A stretch of DNA of 64,000 nucleotides, taken from the NCBI RefSeq assembly GCF_004362215.1, contig NZ_SNWR01000001.1, positions 6,182,001 through 6,246,000 on the forward strand, read 5' to 3'. The translations under genes were made by a program, and so were the position numbers. Under the pieces are notes generated by a model, which made no database searches, was not told where the DNA came from, and saw only the letters and a list, made by a program, of their open reading frames with translations. Below are positions 22,316-30,720 of this stretch, one piece after another; the first letter of the stretch is position 1, and each line of letters opens with the position of its first letter. Origin of the DNA: Paractinoplanes brasiliensis (GTDB taxonomy: Bacteria; Actinomycetota; Actinomycetes; Mycobacteriales; Micromonosporaceae).

Positions 22316-22992
22316 CCGATGCTGTCGTGCCCGCGGCCCGGGTGCTGGTGGTCGAGGATGACCGCGAGCTGGGCCCGCTGCTGCTGCGCCTGTTCCGCGG
22401 CGCCGGGTACGAGCCGGACCTGGCCGCGGATGGTCAGGCCGGTCTGCACCTGGCCCTGACCCGCCGCTACGACGCCATGATCCTGGACCGGGGACTTCCG
22501 GCTGTCGAGGGCCTGGACCTGCTCGGCCGGCTCCGCAAGTCGGGGGTCGATGTTCCGGCGCTGGTGCTGACCGCGCTCGGCACCACCGCGGATCGGGTGA
22601 CCGGTCTGGACAGCGGCGCCGAGGACTATCTCGTCAAGCCGTTCGAGGTCGATGAACTGCTCGCTCGAGTCCGGGTGCTGCTGCGCCGGCGGTCCACGAC
22701 AGCGGGGGAGCAGCTGCCGGTGGGCCGGGCGACGTTCGATCTGATTGCCCGGACAGTGACTGACCCCGACGGGTCGGTGGTGGCATTGTCGGGCCGCGAG
22801 AGTGACCTGCTGCGGCTGCTGGCCCAGCACCCGGGGCGGGCGTTCACCCGGGAGCAGATCCTCACCCGGGTCTTCCCCGATGCCACCGGGGTCGCTCTGG
22901 TCGACACCTATGTGCATTACCTGCGCCGCAAACTCGGCCCGGCGGTGGTCGCCACGGTGCGGGGTGTCGGGTACCGGCTGGGGGCAGGATGA
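22312..22992 (+). CDS. OmpR-family response regulator
   Basis: A 226-residue regulator. The receiver domain has ARVLVVEDDREL, the phospho-acceptor in DAMILDRGLP (Asp59) and the lysine in DYLVKPFEVDELLARV. The output domain is winged-helix, with VVALSGRESDLLRLLAQHPG and DTYVHYLRRKLG then VRGVGYRLG. It overlaps the FMN-binding frame by 4 nt and the kinase gene downstream by 4 nt, so the three are coupled. RR/HK pairs next to ferric-reductase/FMN-binding genes are a recurrent actinobacterial arrangement, suggesting control of an extracytoplasmic redox system now largely lost here. Confidence 0.93.
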   Translation: MTDAVVPAARVLVVEDDRELGPLLLRLFRGAGYEPDLAADGQAGLHLALTRRYDAMILDRGLPAVEGLDLLGRLRKSGVDVPALVLTALGTTADRVTGLDSGAEDYLVKPFEVDELLARVRVLLRRRSTTAGEQLPVGRATFDLIARTVTDPDGSVVALSGRESDLLRLLAQHPGRAFTREQILTRVFPDATGVALVDTYVHYLRRKLGPAVVATVRGVGYRLGAG

Positions 22993-24227
22993 GGAACCGG
23001 GCCGTGGCCGGAACCGATCCCGATCGGATCCCGCTGTCGCGGGCGAGGCGGGTGATCGCCTGGCAGACGGCGGCTGCGATCACCGTGAGCCTGCTGGTCG
23101 TCGGCGTGCTGGCCTTGATCGTGGTCGTGCACAGCCAGAATGCCGCCGCGACGAGCCTGCTGCGGCAGACCGCAGCCACCGCGGAGGACGTGGACGACCC
23201 ACCACCCGGGGTGTGGATCTTCATACAGAACGCCGACCGCAGGATCGACGCGTCCGAAGACGTGCCCACCGGGCTACCCGACCGGGACGGGTTCGACCAG
23301 GTCCGTGACGGCGGTGGCGATGTGCTCTCCACCATCGACGGCCGCGAAGGCGGCTATCTGGCCCTGACGAGCCGGCGCGGCTCGCGGACCGTGCAGGTCG
23401 TCATGAGCCGTCACGAACAACACGACGAACGCGAACGGCTGCTCGGCGCCCTCGCCGTCGGTGAACTGGTGGGCCTGCTCATCGCGGCCCTCTCGGCTGG
23501 GCTGCTCGCCCGCCGTGCGACCGCCCCCCTCGCCGAAGCCCTCAGCCGGCAGCGGCAGTTCGTCGCCGACGCCAGCCATGAATTGCGTACCCCGCTGACT
23601 CAGCTGCACACCCGGGCTCAACTGCTGCAGATGGACTTGCGCGCGGGCGCCGCCGTCACCGAGGTCACCGCCGACGTCGACCATCTCGTCACCGGCACCC
23701 GGCACCTCGGCGAGGTCGTCGAAGACCTGCTGCTGTCCACCCAGCTCACCCGCCGCGACGACATCCGTCTGCCGGTCGATCTGAAGGTCGTCGCCTCCGA
23801 CGTCATCGCCGAGCAAGCCCCTCGGGCGGATGATCAGCACGTGGCGCTGACACTCGACCCTGGTATCGGTGCGCCCACGATGGTGCGCGGTCACCAGGTG
23901 GCCCTGCGGCGGGTTCTGACGGCCTTGGTCGACAACGCCCTGAGTCACACCCCGGCCGGCGGGCACGTGAGCGTCGTCATCGGTCGTGAGCACGGCATGG
24001 TCACGGTGGTGGTCCGCGACGACGGCGCAGGTTTCGACCCGGCTCAAGCGCAACGCCTGTTCGCCCGCTTCGCCCGGGCCGGCGACGACGATCACCGCCG
24101 TTTCGGGCTCGGCCTGGCCTTGGCCCGGGAAGTCATCGCCGGTCACGGCGGCACGATCGACGCCTGGGGACAACCAGGTCAGGGAGCGGCTTTCACCATC
24201 CGGCTCCCGCCGGCACCGGAGCCGTGA
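22989..24227 (+). CDS. Sensor histidine kinase
   Basis: A 412-residue kinase. TM1 is at about 25-48, an extracytoplasmic loop follows to about 150 (with WIFIQNADRRIDASEDVPTG), TM2 is at about 155-175, with a very short linker instead of a full HAMP domain. The dimerisation helix carries QRQFVADASHELRTPLTQLH with His197. The ATPase part has the N-box VDNALSHTPAGGHVSV, the DDGAGFDP G1 box and FGLGLALAREVI. Start overlaps the response regulator stop. The stimulus is unknown. Confidence 0.93.
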   Translation: MRNRAVAGTDPDRIPLSRARRVIAWQTAAAITVSLLVVGVLALIVVVHSQNAAATSLLRQTAATAEDVDDPPPGVWIFIQNADRRIDASEDVPTGLPDRDGFDQVRDGGGDVLSTIDGREGGYLALTSRRGSRTVQVVMSRHEQHDERERLLGALAVGELVGLLIAALSAGLLARRATAPLAEALSRQRQFVADASHELRTPLTQLHTRAQLLQMDLRAGAAVTEVTADVDHLVTGTRHLGEVVEDLLLSTQLTRRDDIRLPVDLKVVASDVIAEQAPRADDQHVALTLDPGIGAPTMVRGHQVALRRVLTALVDNALSHTPAGGHVSVVIGREHGMVTVVVRDDGAGFDPAQAQRLFARFARAGDDDHRRFGLGLALAREVIAGHGGTIDAWGQPGQGAAFTIRLPPAPEP

Positions 24228-24266
24228 GCCGGCATACGCCACGAAAGCGCCTTCGGGCGAGCGGTG

Positions 24267-24587
24267 TCAGCGGCAGAGAACTTCCGACAACCCGGTGATG
24301 TCCAGGACTTGCTGAACGATGCCGTGACCGTTGACGACGGTGAATGTGCGCTGAGCTGCGGTGGCGGCCTGGTAGCCGGCTACCAAGGCGGCTACGGCAA
24401 AAGAGTCGATGAGGCGGGTGTGCTCGAGGTCGACGAGGATCTGCGTAACGTGCGGCCGGGCGGCGGCGTCGACCAGCGCCTGGGTGAGAGTGCTCCCGGC
24501 ACTCATGTCGAACTCGCCGGACAAGCATATTCGCAGCACACCGGTGGGCGTCTGCTGGTAGGACACGGTGAAGGGTGGAGTCGTCAC
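24267..24587 (-). CDS. STAS-domain anti-sigma-factor antagonist
   Basis: A 106-residue STAS domain: GVLRICLSGEFDMSAGSTLT, then VTQILVDLEHTRLIDSFAVA, where Ser in LIDS is the residue phosphorylated by RsbW-type kinases, and FTVVNGHGIVQQVLDITG. Unphosphorylated, it would free a sigma factor from its anti-sigma kinase. The start is doubtful: GTG at 24587 suits the fold but lacks a Shine-Dalgarno; another GTG at 24629 is possible. It is convergent with the kinase gene (39-nt gap) and has no partner kinase nearby. Confidence 0.82.
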   Translation of the reverse strand: MTTPPFTVSYQQTPTGVLRICLSGEFDMSAGSTLTQALVDAAARPHVTQILVDLEHTRLIDSFAVAALVAGYQAATAAQRTFTVVNGHGIVQQVLDITGLSEVLCR

Positions 24588-24723
24588 GAGCGCACTGTCT
24601 ACCACGCGGGTATGACAACGGCGCCTCACGAACGGGGCTCACCGGCGCGCGGCGGGGGAAACACGGACCAGAGGTGCTTGGTCGTCGGCGGTGACGGTCA
24701 CGCCACGCGCTACCGTGGACGCC

Positions 24724-25161
24724 GTGACGAGCACAGCAGCGACCACGGTGGGCCGCACGGCCCGCCTCGCGCTGCTGCTCGCGACCGCTCTCGGGCTGAC
24801 GCTCATGCACACACTCGGTCACACCGGCGTCCGCGCCGACCCACACCCGGCGATGACCGGCATGAGCACCGCTGTGGCGGCAGATGCCGCCGGAATGCTG
24901 TCCGCGGTGGTAACCGCGGCGCAGCCGTGTCCGGACGGGCACTGCGACGGCCACGGCGGGCACGGCTCCGGAGCGTGGAGCGCCTGCCTGGCCATCCTGA
25001 CCGGCCTGGCCGTGATCATGATGCTGCTCTGGCTGCTCACCGCAATCGGGGGCCATCGTCTGCTTCCCGTGCCCGCCGTGCCGCGGTCACTGTCCCCACG
25101 GGCACCACCGGATCGCACCACCGGGCTCATCCTGGCATCGGCAGCGGTACTGCGCATATAG
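24724..25161 (+). CDS. DUF6153-like small membrane protein, histidine/cysteine-rich loop
   Basis: A 145-residue protein. The N-terminal helix is LALLLATALGLTLMHTLGHT, then a loop with CPDGHCDGHGGHGSGAWSAC (two His-rich turns and three cysteines), then a second helix ILTGLAVIMMLLWLLTAIGG. This MHxxGH plus His-rich loop layout is seen in small actinobacterial membrane proteins encoded directly before DUF305 proteins, as here (86 nt). Metal (copper) binding is likely from composition and context. GTG at 24724 is chosen; the frame is open 11 codons upstream. Confidence 0.7.
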   Translation: MTSTAATTVGRTARLALLLATALGLTLMHTLGHTGVRADPHPAMTGMSTAVAADAAGMLSAVVTAAQPCPDGHCDGHGGHGSGAWSACLAILTGLAVIMMLLWLLTAIGGHRLLPVPAVPRSLSPRAPPDRTTGLILASAAVLRI

Positions 25162-25247
25162 CAACGCCACCTCGACGTCGACCGGCCAACGGTCGTGTCG
25201 AGGCGTTCGCGCGTACCCGACATCCTGCCGAAAGGTTACGTTCCGCA

Positions 25248-25898
25248 ATGATGCGTAATTCCCAGCTGCCCGCCACCGTGCTGCGCAGCGCCCTGCTCGC
25301 CGGCGCCGCCGTCACCGCCACCCTCGTCCTGTCAGCCTGCGGCGGCAACGACCACTCCTCGACCGGCACCGGCATGAACCACGGCGCCACCACCGGCGGG
25401 TCCCCGGCCGCCTCGGCGGTCGGCACCTTCAACGACGCCGACGTCACCTTCGCCCAGGCCATGATCCCGCACCACCAGCAGGCCGTGCAGATGGCGGACA
25501 TGGCCGACGGCCGCGTCGCCGATGCCGAGGTCAAAGAGCTCGCCGGCAAGATCCGGGCCGCGCAGCAGCCGGAGATCGACACCATGACCGGCTGGCTGAC
25601 CGCCTGGGGCAAGCCCGCCCCCGAACCGCACATGAGCATGGGTTCCGGCGGGGAGCACGGCTCGATGCCCGGCATGATGACCGACGACGACATGAACAAG
25701 CTCATGGACGCCAAAGGCGCGGCGTTCGACAAGCACTTCCTGACCATGATGATCAGCCACCACGAGGGCGCCATCGAGATGGCCCGGACCGAGGTGAAGC
25801 AGGGCTCCAACCCGGAGGCCAAGGCCCTCGCGCAGAAGATCATCACCGATCAGCAGGCCGAGATCGCCACGATGAGGACCATCCTCGAACGCCTCTGA
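25248..25898 (+). CDS. DUF305 lipoprotein (copper-associated)
   Basis: A 216-residue lipoprotein: signal peptide with lipobox VLSACGG, a disordered linker, and then two DUF305 repeats with VTFAQAMIPHHQQAVQMADM and FLTMMISHHEGAIEMARTEV. The paired HH and methionine-rich segments (PHMSMGSGGEHGSMPGMM) are typical of periplasmic copper-binding DUF305 proteins, which form ferritin-like four-helix bundles. ATG at 25248 or 25251 are both possible. A strong hairpin follows the stop. It sits between DUF6153 and CueP, in a copper island. Confidence 0.9.
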   Translation: MMRNSQLPATVLRSALLAGAAVTATLVLSACGGNDHSSTGTGMNHGATTGGSPAASAVGTFNDADVTFAQAMIPHHQQAVQMADMADGRVADAEVKELAGKIRAAQQPEIDTMTGWLTAWGKPAPEPHMSMGSGGEHGSMPGMMTDDDMNKLMDAKGAAFDKHFLTMMISHHEGAIEMARTEVKQGSNPEAKALAQKIITDQQAEIATMRTILERL

Positions 25899-25913
25899 TC
25901 CGTCGGATCGCGC

Positions 25914-25944
25914 GGGCGGTCAGGCGTGACCCGCCTGGCCGCCC
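25914..25944 (+). terminator. Terminator hairpin after the DUF305 gene
   Basis: GGGCGGTCAGGCG (25914-25926) pairs with CGCCTGGCCGCCC (25932-25944), 13 bp with one G-U pair and a 5-nt loop, starting 15 nt after the stop codon. Confidence 0.7.
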
Positions 25945-26170
25945 CAGCCCGCCGGCTCGTACGTGCGGTCTCGCACACGGTGTGCGGCGAGTCCGCCAAA
26001 CCGGCCGAGTGACGCCGTCTTCACGGTGGCGCACCACTCGCACGGCAAGGGCCAACAGGCGGGTGTCTGCGTGCCGGGCTGCCGTCACGAAGGGGGAGGA
26101 TGGCCTGTTCTGGTCCTGACCTGTGCGCCCGGTCAACCGTGTGTCCGATTACCGATGGAGAATTCTGAGT

Positions 26171-26776
26171 ATGAGACGGCTCTTTGTTGTGGGTGCGTTG
26201 TCGGTCTTGACGATGGCCGGTTGCGGCGGCACCGGCGGTTCTGCTCCCGTCGCCGGACCGGCCGGCGCGACCGTGGCGGCGTCGTCGTCGGCTGAGGCGC
26301 AGCCGCTGCTGGCCCGCCATGGTCTGGCGGGCAAGAGCACGGTGGAGGTCATCGACCAGCTCGACCGGTTGGACCCGCAGCGGCGCCCCGCCGGCCTGAA
26401 GGCATCCGTGCGAGCCGGTGAACTGCTGATCTCCGACGGCGGACAGGAGCACAGCCTGCCGATCCCGGCCGACCGGTTCTATCTGTCGGTCGGCCCGTAC
26501 CTGCAGCAGACCCACGACTGCTTCTTCCACGCGCCCACCGGCTGCAAGGGTGAACTGGCCGGCAAACAGGTGCAGGTCAAGATCGTGAACGATGCCGACG
26601 GCGCGGTCCTGGTGGATGAGTCGCGCACCACCTTCGCCAACGGCTTCGTCGGGTTCTGGCTGCCGCGCAACATCACCGGCACCCTGCGGATCACCTCCGA
26701 CGGCAGGACCGCCGAGTCGAAGATCAGCACCGGCGCAGACGCGCCGACCTGCCTGACCACGCTGCGACTGGCCTGA
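26171..26776 (+). CDS. cueP: CueP-family copper-binding lipoprotein
   Basis: A 201-residue protein. The signal peptide ends in a lipobox, TMAGCGG (Cys18), so it would be anchored to the outer face of the membrane. The mature part is a complete CueP: HGLAGKSTVEVIDQLDRL, then ADRFYLSVGPYLQQTHDCFF, HAPTGCKGELAGKQVQVKIV, TTFANGFVGFWLPRNITG, and DAPTCLTTLRL. The three conserved copper-site cysteines (HDC, TGC, PTC) are all present. In Salmonella CueP is a periplasmic Cu chaperone supplying SodCII; here it probably buffers extracytoplasmic copper. It is flanked by terminators and is its own transcription unit. Confidence 0.93.
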   Translation: MRRLFVVGALSVLTMAGCGGTGGSAPVAGPAGATVAASSSAEAQPLLARHGLAGKSTVEVIDQLDRLDPQRRPAGLKASVRAGELLISDGGQEHSLPIPADRFYLSVGPYLQQTHDCFFHAPTGCKGELAGKQVQVKIVNDADGAVLVDESRTTFANGFVGFWLPRNITGTLRITSDGRTAESKISTGADAPTCLTTLRLA

Positions 26777-26781
26777 CCACC

Positions 26782-26811
26782 ACGTGGCCCGGGGCAAGCC
26801 TCGGGCCACGT
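26782..26811 (+). terminator. Terminator hairpin after cueP
   Basis: ACGTGGCCCG (26782-26791) pairs perfectly with CGGGCCACGT (26802-26811), starting 5 nt after the cueP stop codon; the loop is 10 nt. Confidence 0.75.
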
Positions 26812-26914
26812 CGGTGCGCTGCCGGTCAGCCGCCTGGCCGGCGGGAATCGCCACGGCGGGCACTTCGTGGTGCCACGGCCGAAGGCGTGCAGCGCGTCAC
26901 CACCCCGGGCCTTG

Positions 26915-26931
26915 ATACCCTAGGGGGGTAT
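26915..26931. promoter_or_regulatory. CsoR-type copper operator
   Basis: ATACCCTAGGGGGGTAT is a near-perfect palindrome with the TACCC-GGGTA core of CsoR boxes. It lies 62 nt before the copZ ATG. Copper-responsive CsoR normally represses copZ/copA from such a site; no csoR gene is in this window. Confidence 0.75.
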
Positions 26932-26993
26932 GGGTATGGTTGTCGGTGGGTGGCGACGTCCCGTCGCTCACGTCCAACGGCAAGGAGATCGTG

Positions 26994-27200
26994 ATGGCTA
27001 CCCAGACCTACACCGTGACAGGCATGACCTGCTCGCACTGCGTCAACTCCGTCAGCGCCGAAGTCGGCGCGATCCCCGGTGTCACCGACGTTCAGGTCGA
27101 CCTTGCCTCCGGCACGGTCACCGTCACCAGTGACCGGCCCGTCGAGGAGACCGCGGTGGCCGCGGCCGTCGACGAGGCCGGCTACGAACTCGCGAGGTAG
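26994..27200 (+). CDS. copZ: Copper chaperone, heavy-metal-associated domain
   Basis: A 68-residue HMA domain: TYTVTGMTCSHCVNSVSAEV with the Cu(I)-binding MTCSHC motif, then GVTDVQVDLASGTVTV and the closing VDEAGYELA. It binds Cu(I) in the cytosol and delivers it to the N-terminal domain of the CopA pump encoded 1 kb downstream. AAGGAG lies 8 nt before the ATG at 26994; the next gene starts 2 nt after the stop. Confidence 0.95.
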   Translation: MATQTYTVTGMTCSHCVNSVSAEVGAIPGVTDVQVDLASGTVTVTSDRPVEETAVAAAVDEAGYELAR

Positions 27201-27202
27201 TC

Positions 27203-28171
27203 ATGAACACCGTCATCAAGCTGGGCGGTTTCGGGGTCGGGCTGGCGGCTGTGTTCACGGCCGCCCTCGGCCTCGGCAGCCTTTTCCCGGCATCCGCACC
27301 GGCCACCCCGGCCGCCCACGGTGGCGGCCACACCGGCACACCACCCGAGCAGAACACCCCGGCGGCGGGGCTGCCGGCCGGCCTGCAGATCAGCCAGGAC
27401 GGCTACCGGCTCACCCCACTCACCGGCAGCCTGTCGACGGGTGCACCGCAGCCGTTCCGGTTCCGGATCACCGGCCCGGACTCCCGGCCGGTCACCGCCT
27501 ACACGACCAGCCACGACAAGGACCTGCACCTGATCGTGGTCCGCCGGGACCTGTCCGGCTTCCAGCACGTTCACCCCGAACTCGGTAGCGACGGCGCCTG
27601 GTCCATCCCGCTGGCGGTGCCCGCGGCCGGGCAGTACCGGGTCTTCGCCGACTTCCAGCCCGCCGGCCACGACGGTCTCACCCTCGGCGCCGACGTTCCC
27701 GCTCCCGGCGACTATCAGCCCACTCCGCTTCCGGCGCCCGCCCGGACCGCGACGGTCGACGGTTACACGGTCACCCTCACCGGCGACCTGACACCTGGCG
27801 CCTCGTCCAGGGTGACACTGTCGGTGAGCAAGGGCGGCAAGCCGGTCACCGACCTGCAGCCCTACCTCGGCGCGTACGGTCATCTGGTGGCGCTGCGCGA
27901 CGGTGATCTGGCCTACCTGCATGTGCACCCCGACGGTGAACCAGGCGACGGCCGCACCACGGCCGGCCCCGAGGTTGCCTTCCACGCCGAGGTGCCGTCC
28001 GCCGGCGCCTACCGGCTCTACCTGGACTTCCAGCACGCCGGAAAGGTCCGCACTGCCGAGTTCACGGCCGTCGCTGGAGGCGTCACCGGTGTGCCGAGCC
28101 TCCCGCCGACGGCCGCCTCCGCCACGCCGAGCCCGTCCGGGCACGGCGCCGACGGCCACACCCACGACTAG
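27203..28171 (+). CDS. Secreted/anchored protein of copper operons, beta-sandwich, histidine-rich tail
   Basis: A 322-residue protein with an N-terminal signal/anchor (VIKLGGFGVGLAAVFTAALG) and a low-complexity stretch. Two similar beta-sandwich units follow, each with a histidine pair at the same place: DKDLHLIVVRRDLSGFQHVH and GHLVALRDGDLAYLHVHP, each followed by a YRVF(A)DF or YRLYLDF strand. The tail is GHGADGHTHD. The repeated HxHP/DF pattern suggests a metal site per unit. I know of no named function; its position between copZ and copA points to extracytoplasmic copper binding. Confidence 0.75.
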   Translation: MNTVIKLGGFGVGLAAVFTAALGLGSLFPASAPATPAAHGGGHTGTPPEQNTPAAGLPAGLQISQDGYRLTPLTGSLSTGAPQPFRFRITGPDSRPVTAYTTSHDKDLHLIVVRRDLSGFQHVHPELGSDGAWSIPLAVPAAGQYRVFADFQPAGHDGLTLGADVPAPGDYQPTPLPAPARTATVDGYTVTLTGDLTPGASSRVTLSVSKGGKPVTDLQPYLGAYGHLVALRDGDLAYLHVHPDGEPGDGRTTAGPEVAFHAEVPSAGAYRLYLDFQHAGKVRTAEFTAVAGGVTGVPSLPPTAASATPSPSGHGADGHTHD

Positions 28172-28183
28172 GAGGAGAGAGTC

Positions 28184-30448
28184 ATGGCAACCGCCGCCGG
28201 GTCGCTGCCCGTGGCCCCGAACCGGATCGAGCTGGCGATCGGCGGGATGACCTGCGCCTCCTGTGCCGCGCGGATCGAGAAGAAGCTCAACCGCATGGAC
28301 GGCGTGGTCGCGACCGTCAACTACGCCACCGAGAAGGCCAGCGTCGCCTACCCCGACGGTGTGAGCGCCGAGGACCTGATCGCCACCGTCGAGAAGACCG
28401 GCTACACCGCCAAACTGCCGCCACCACCGCAACCGCCCGGCGACGACCCGGCCGAGCAGACGCAGCCGGTCGACGAGTTGCACGCGCTGCGGACCCGGCT
28501 GTTCGCCTCGATCGTGCTCAGCGTGCCGGTGGTGCTGCTGGCGATGGTGCCGGCCTGGCAGTTCACCTACTGGCAGTGGCTGTCGCTGACCCTGGCCGCG
28601 CCGGTCGTGGTCTGGGGCGGGCTGCCGTTCCACAAGGCGGCCTGGACCAACCTGCGCCACGGCGCCGCGACCATGGACACCCTCATCTCCATGGGCACGA
28701 TCGCGGCGTTCGGCTGGTCGCTGTGGGCGCTGTTCTTCGGCACCGCCGGCACCCCAGGGATGACGCACCCGTTCAGCCTCGACATCGGCACCACCGACGG
28801 TGCGGGCGCCATCTATCTGGAAGCCGCTGCCGGGGTCACCACGTTCATCCTCGCCGGCCGCTATTTCGAGGCCCGTTCCAAGCGCCGTGCCGGGGCCGCC
28901 ATGCGGGCCCTGCTGGAGCTCGGCGCCAAGGACGTCGCGGTGCTGCGCGACGGCATCGAACGGCGGATCCCGGTCGCCGACCTGGCGGTGGGGGATCGGT
29001 TCGTGGTCCGGCCAGGGGAGAAGATCGCCACCGACGGTGTCATCGAGGACGGCACGTCGGCCGTGGACGCGAGCATGCTGACAGGTGAGTCCGTGCCGGT
29101 CGAGGTCGCTCCGGGCGATGCGGTGGTCGGCGCGACCGTCAACGCTGGTGGCCGGCTGATCGTGCGTGCCACCCGGATCGGTGCCGACACGCAGCTCGCG
29201 CAGATGGCGAAGCTGGTCGAGCAGGCCCAGAGCGGTAAGGCCGCCGTCCAGCGGCTCGCCGACCGGATCTCCGGCGTGTTCGTGCCGATCGTGATCGCCC
29301 TCGCTGTAGCCACGCTCGGCTGGTGGGTGGGCACCGGTTCCGGCTGGACGGCCGCGTTCACCGCTGCCGTCGCCGTGCTGATCATCGCCTGCCCCTGTGC
29401 GCTCGGCCTCGCGACACCGACGGCGCTGCTGGTCGGCACCGGCCGCGGCGCGCAGCTCGGGATCCTGATCAAAGGCCCCGAGGTGCTCGAGTCGACCCGG
29501 GCCGTGGACACCGTCGTGCTCGACAAGACCGGCACCGTGACCACCGGCCGGATGAGCCTGGTCGACGTGGTTCCCGCCGAGGGCGTCGACCGTGACGAGT
29601 TGTTGCGGCTGGCCGGGGCGGTCGAGGCCGCCTCGGAGCACCCGATCGCCCAGGCGATCGCCGCCGCTGCCGCCGACAGCGCGCCGCTGCCACAGGTGAC
29701 CGGGTTCGCCAGCACCGAAGGCCTGGGCGTCACCGGCACCGTCGACGACCACACCGTGCACGTCGGCCGCCCGGCGCTGCTGAGCCAGGCCGGACTGAGC
29801 CTTCCGGCCGACGTGGAGCAGGCTGTCTCCGTCGCGAATGCCGCGGGGCAGACCGCGGTGGTCGCCGGTTGGGACGGTCAAGCCCGCGGCGTGCTGGCCG
29901 TGGCCGACACGGTCAAGCCGACCAGCCGCGACGCCGTCGCCCAGTTGCGTGCGCTAGGACTGTCGCCGGTGCTGCTTACCGGGGACAACGAGGCCGTCGC
30001 GCGGTCCGTGGCCGGGCAGGTCGGCATTTCCGAGGTGATCGCCGGGGTGCTGCCGGCCGGCAAGGTCGACGTGGTGAAACAGCTGCAGGAGCAGGGCAAG
30101 GTGGTGGCGATGGTCGGTGACGGTGTCAACGACGCCGCCGCCCTGGCCCAGGCGGACCTGGGGCTGGCCATGGGCACCGGCACGGACGCCGCGATTGAGG
30201 CCTCCGACCTGACCTTGGTCCGCGGTGACCTGATGGCCGCCGCCGACGCGATCCGCCTGTCCCGGCGCACCCTGCGCATCATCAAGAGCAACCTGTTCTG
30301 GGCCTTCGCCTACAACGTGGCCGCCCTGCCGCTGGCCGCGGCGGGCCTGCTCAATCCGATGATTGCCGGCGCGGCGATGGCGTTCAGCTCGGTGTTCGTC
30401 GTCGCCAACAGTCTGCGGCTGCGACGTTTCACCAGCATCACGAAGTAG
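28184..30448 (+). CDS. copA: Cu(I)-exporting P1B-type ATPase
   Basis: A 754-residue pump. One N-terminal HMA domain carries IGGMTCASCAARIEKKLN. Eight transmembrane helices are predicted, with the transport-site CPC at residues 403-405 (AVLIIACPCALGLATPTALL). The phosphorylation motif is DKTGTVTTG (Asp447), the P1B-specific SEHPIAQAI motif follows, and the hinge is MVGDGVNDAAALAQADLGLA. The C-terminal FWAFAYNVAALPLAAAG helix is typical of CopA. It exports Cu(I) at the cost of ATP, taking it from CopZ. ATG at 28184 has AGGAGGAGAG upstream, 12 nt after the previous stop. A strong terminator follows. Confidence 0.96.
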   Translation: MATAAGSLPVAPNRIELAIGGMTCASCAARIEKKLNRMDGVVATVNYATEKASVAYPDGVSAEDLIATVEKTGYTAKLPPPPQPPGDDPAEQTQPVDELHALRTRLFASIVLSVPVVLLAMVPAWQFTYWQWLSLTLAAPVVVWGGLPFHKAAWTNLRHGAATMDTLISMGTIAAFGWSLWALFFGTAGTPGMTHPFSLDIGTTDGAGAIYLEAAAGVTTFILAGRYFEARSKRRAGAAMRALLELGAKDVAVLRDGIERRIPVADLAVGDRFVVRPGEKIATDGVIEDGTSAVDASMLTGESVPVEVAPGDAVVGATVNAGGRLIVRATRIGADTQLAQMAKLVEQAQSGKAAVQRLADRISGVFVPIVIALAVATLGWWVGTGSGWTAAFTAAVAVLIIACPCALGLATPTALLVGTGRGAQLGILIKGPEVLESTRAVDTVVLDKTGTVTTGRMSLVDVVPAEGVDRDELLRLAGAVEAASEHPIAQAIAAAAADSAPLPQVTGFASTEGLGVTGTVDDHTVHVGRPALLSQAGLSLPADVEQAVSVANAAGQTAVVAGWDGQARGVLAVADTVKPTSRDAVAQLRALGLSPVLLTGDNEAVARSVAGQVGISEVIAGVLPAGKVDVVKQLQEQGKVVAMVGDGVNDAAALAQADLGLAMGTGTDAAIEASDLTLVRGDLMAAADAIRLSRRTLRIIKSNLFWAFAYNVAALPLAAAGLLNPMIAGAAMAFSSVFVVANSLRLRRFTSITK

Positions 30449-30456
30449 CCGTACGG

Positions 30457-30501
30457 CAGTGCCGCCTGCATCCTGGCCAAGGACGGGTGCAGGCGGCACT
30501 G
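30457..30501 (+). terminator. Terminator hairpin of the copper operon
   Basis: CAGTGCCGCCTGCATCC pairs with GGGTGCAGGCGGCACTG (17 bp with one non-Watson-Crick pair, 11-nt loop), starting 8 nt after the copA stop. Confidence 0.85.
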
Positions 30502-30680
30502 TGTGATGCCCGGACACGAAGCGCGGTCAGTTGAGGGAACCGACAAGCACACACTGCGCCGACGGACCGACCGGCGCACACCATGCCGGACACACGGTTG
30601 CCGCCGCGCATCACCACGGCGTTGCAGCGACCGGGCAGCACGCTGTGGCGCGGAAGCCACTCGCCGTGCACTCTTGGTGC

Positions 30681-30717
30681 GGCGCGGGGACACGGCACGC
30701 TGCTGTGCCCCCGCGCC
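30681..30717 (-). terminator. Terminator hairpin after the subtilase gene
   Basis: GGCGCGGGG-A-CAC pairs with TGTG-C-CCCCGCGCC just beyond the subtilase stop on the minus strand. The 30502-30680 stretch between this and the copA terminator holds no gene I recognise. Confidence 0.6.
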
Positions 30718-30720
30718 GTC

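Noticed and set aside
27182..29881. An 899-codon open frame on the minus strand opposite copZ/copA
   Set aside because: It is the antisense shadow of high-GC codon bias; the plus-strand genes carry all family motifs and the minus product is low-complexity Gly/Arg/Pro without a fold.
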